Shown here: positions 63,842 to 64,000 of the stretch, piece by piece
How the letters are laid out: each line of letters begins with the position of its first letter
Numbering within the stretch: position 1 is the stretch's first letter
Source of the DNA: Clostridium sp. C2-6-12
GTDB lineage: Bacteria; Bacillota; Clostridia; Clostridiales; Clostridiaceae
Assembly: GCF_009928485.1 (NCBI RefSeq)
Contig: NZ_JAABNP010000006.1
Location: forward strand, 62,001-126,000
DNA: 64,000 bases
Reading direction: 5' to 3'
The notes under the pieces: generated by a model
Seen by the model: the letters and a program-made list of their open reading frames with translations, nothing else
Told to the model about the DNA's origin: nothing
Databases searched by the model: none
Translations under genes and position numbers: made by a program

Positions 63842-64000
63842 ATGAAGAATATAAGTATGACTAAATTTAAGAATGATGAGTATAAAATATATAATGTGTT
63901 AATTATATTTCAAATTCATATTGCTTTTTTGATACAAATGCTTTTGATAAGTATGATAAAAATAACTATAAATTATAGTAAAAATGAAAAAAATATTGCA
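63842..64000 (+). CDS. Start of a gene running off the window (partial)
   Basis: ATG 63842 opens a frame of 53 codons to the window end. A ribosome site TTAGGTAAAG lies ahead. The peptide has a hydrophilic start, then a likely membrane helix (about residues 18-42, VLIIFQIHIAFLIQMLLISM). A membrane sensor or regulator of the GH3 gene is possible, but nothing further can be read. Confidence 0.4.
   Translation, partial: MKNISMTKFKNDEYKIYNVLIIFQIHIAFLIQMLLISMIKITINYSKNEKNIA

Overview
The window is a low-GC, gene-dense chromosomal segment of an anaerobic Firmicute. AT-rich spacers, strong AGGAGG ribosome sites, frequent TTG/GTG starts, an MCP, PepF, GH115/GH3 enzymes, a CD3324-type regulator and DUF4317 point to Clostridium sensu stricto, probably near the solventogenic (C. 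beijerinckii-like) group; that placement is inference from gene content. I saw no rRNA, tRNA, CRISPR array, prophage or intact insertion sequence.

Layout. 1-4.5 kb (minus): two tandem large surface proteins, the first cut by the window edge. 4.7-10.9 kb (plus): a surface-glycosylation locus (GtrB-like GT2, GtrA-like membrane protein, a GT39/YkcB-like and a Gpi18-like GT-C enzyme), then a small gene that looks frameshifted. 11.0-14.5 kb: a frameshifted YdcZ-type transporter remnant, an alpha/beta hydrolase with a TetR regulator, and a membrane-anchored methyltransferase-like protein. 14.5-20.2 kb: a two-component system divergent from a DUF4097 membrane protein and an ABC transporter, a likely envelope-stress module. 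20.3-31.8 kb: mostly single genes (DUF2461, AraC-type regulator, MCP, glutaredoxin-like protein, ThpR, DUF4026/DUF2314 protein, 7TM-PAS-GAF-GGDEF diguanylate cyclase, LysR regulator, MetE-C-like methyltransferase). 31.9-37.2 kb: an FNT channel and a four-gene Fe-siderophore ABC operon, each with a sigma-A promoter and a nearly identical Fur-like box in the same position. 37.3-41.7 kb: PepF, then a MarR-FUSC efflux pair. 41.9-51.5 kb: SGNH esterase-like protein, heterodimeric ABC exporter, methyltransferase, DUF3795 protein and GH115 alpha-glucuronidase. 51.8-56.5 kb: LytTR/DUF3021 pair, a hydrolase preceded by 21-bp-phased direct repeats, and two U32-family Fe-S proteins, one with a PilZ-like N-terminus. 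56.6-60.8 kb: DUF4317 protein, then a promoter, leader peptide and mutually exclusive hairpins ahead of a CD3324-family regulator and an ABC-F ATPase. 60.8-64 kb: a GH3 enzyme with a fascin-like insertion and a CBM6-like tail, and the start of one more gene.

The GH115, SGNH and GH3 proteins all lack signal peptides, so they probably finish substituted xylo-oligosaccharides inside the cell. The most interesting unexplained features are the leader-peptide attenuator at 58.3-58.5 kb, the paired U32 proteins, the LytTR-phased repeats at 52.7 kb, and a recurring terminator architecture (arms ending ATC/GAT around a TAAAA-like loop) at seven or eight sites.
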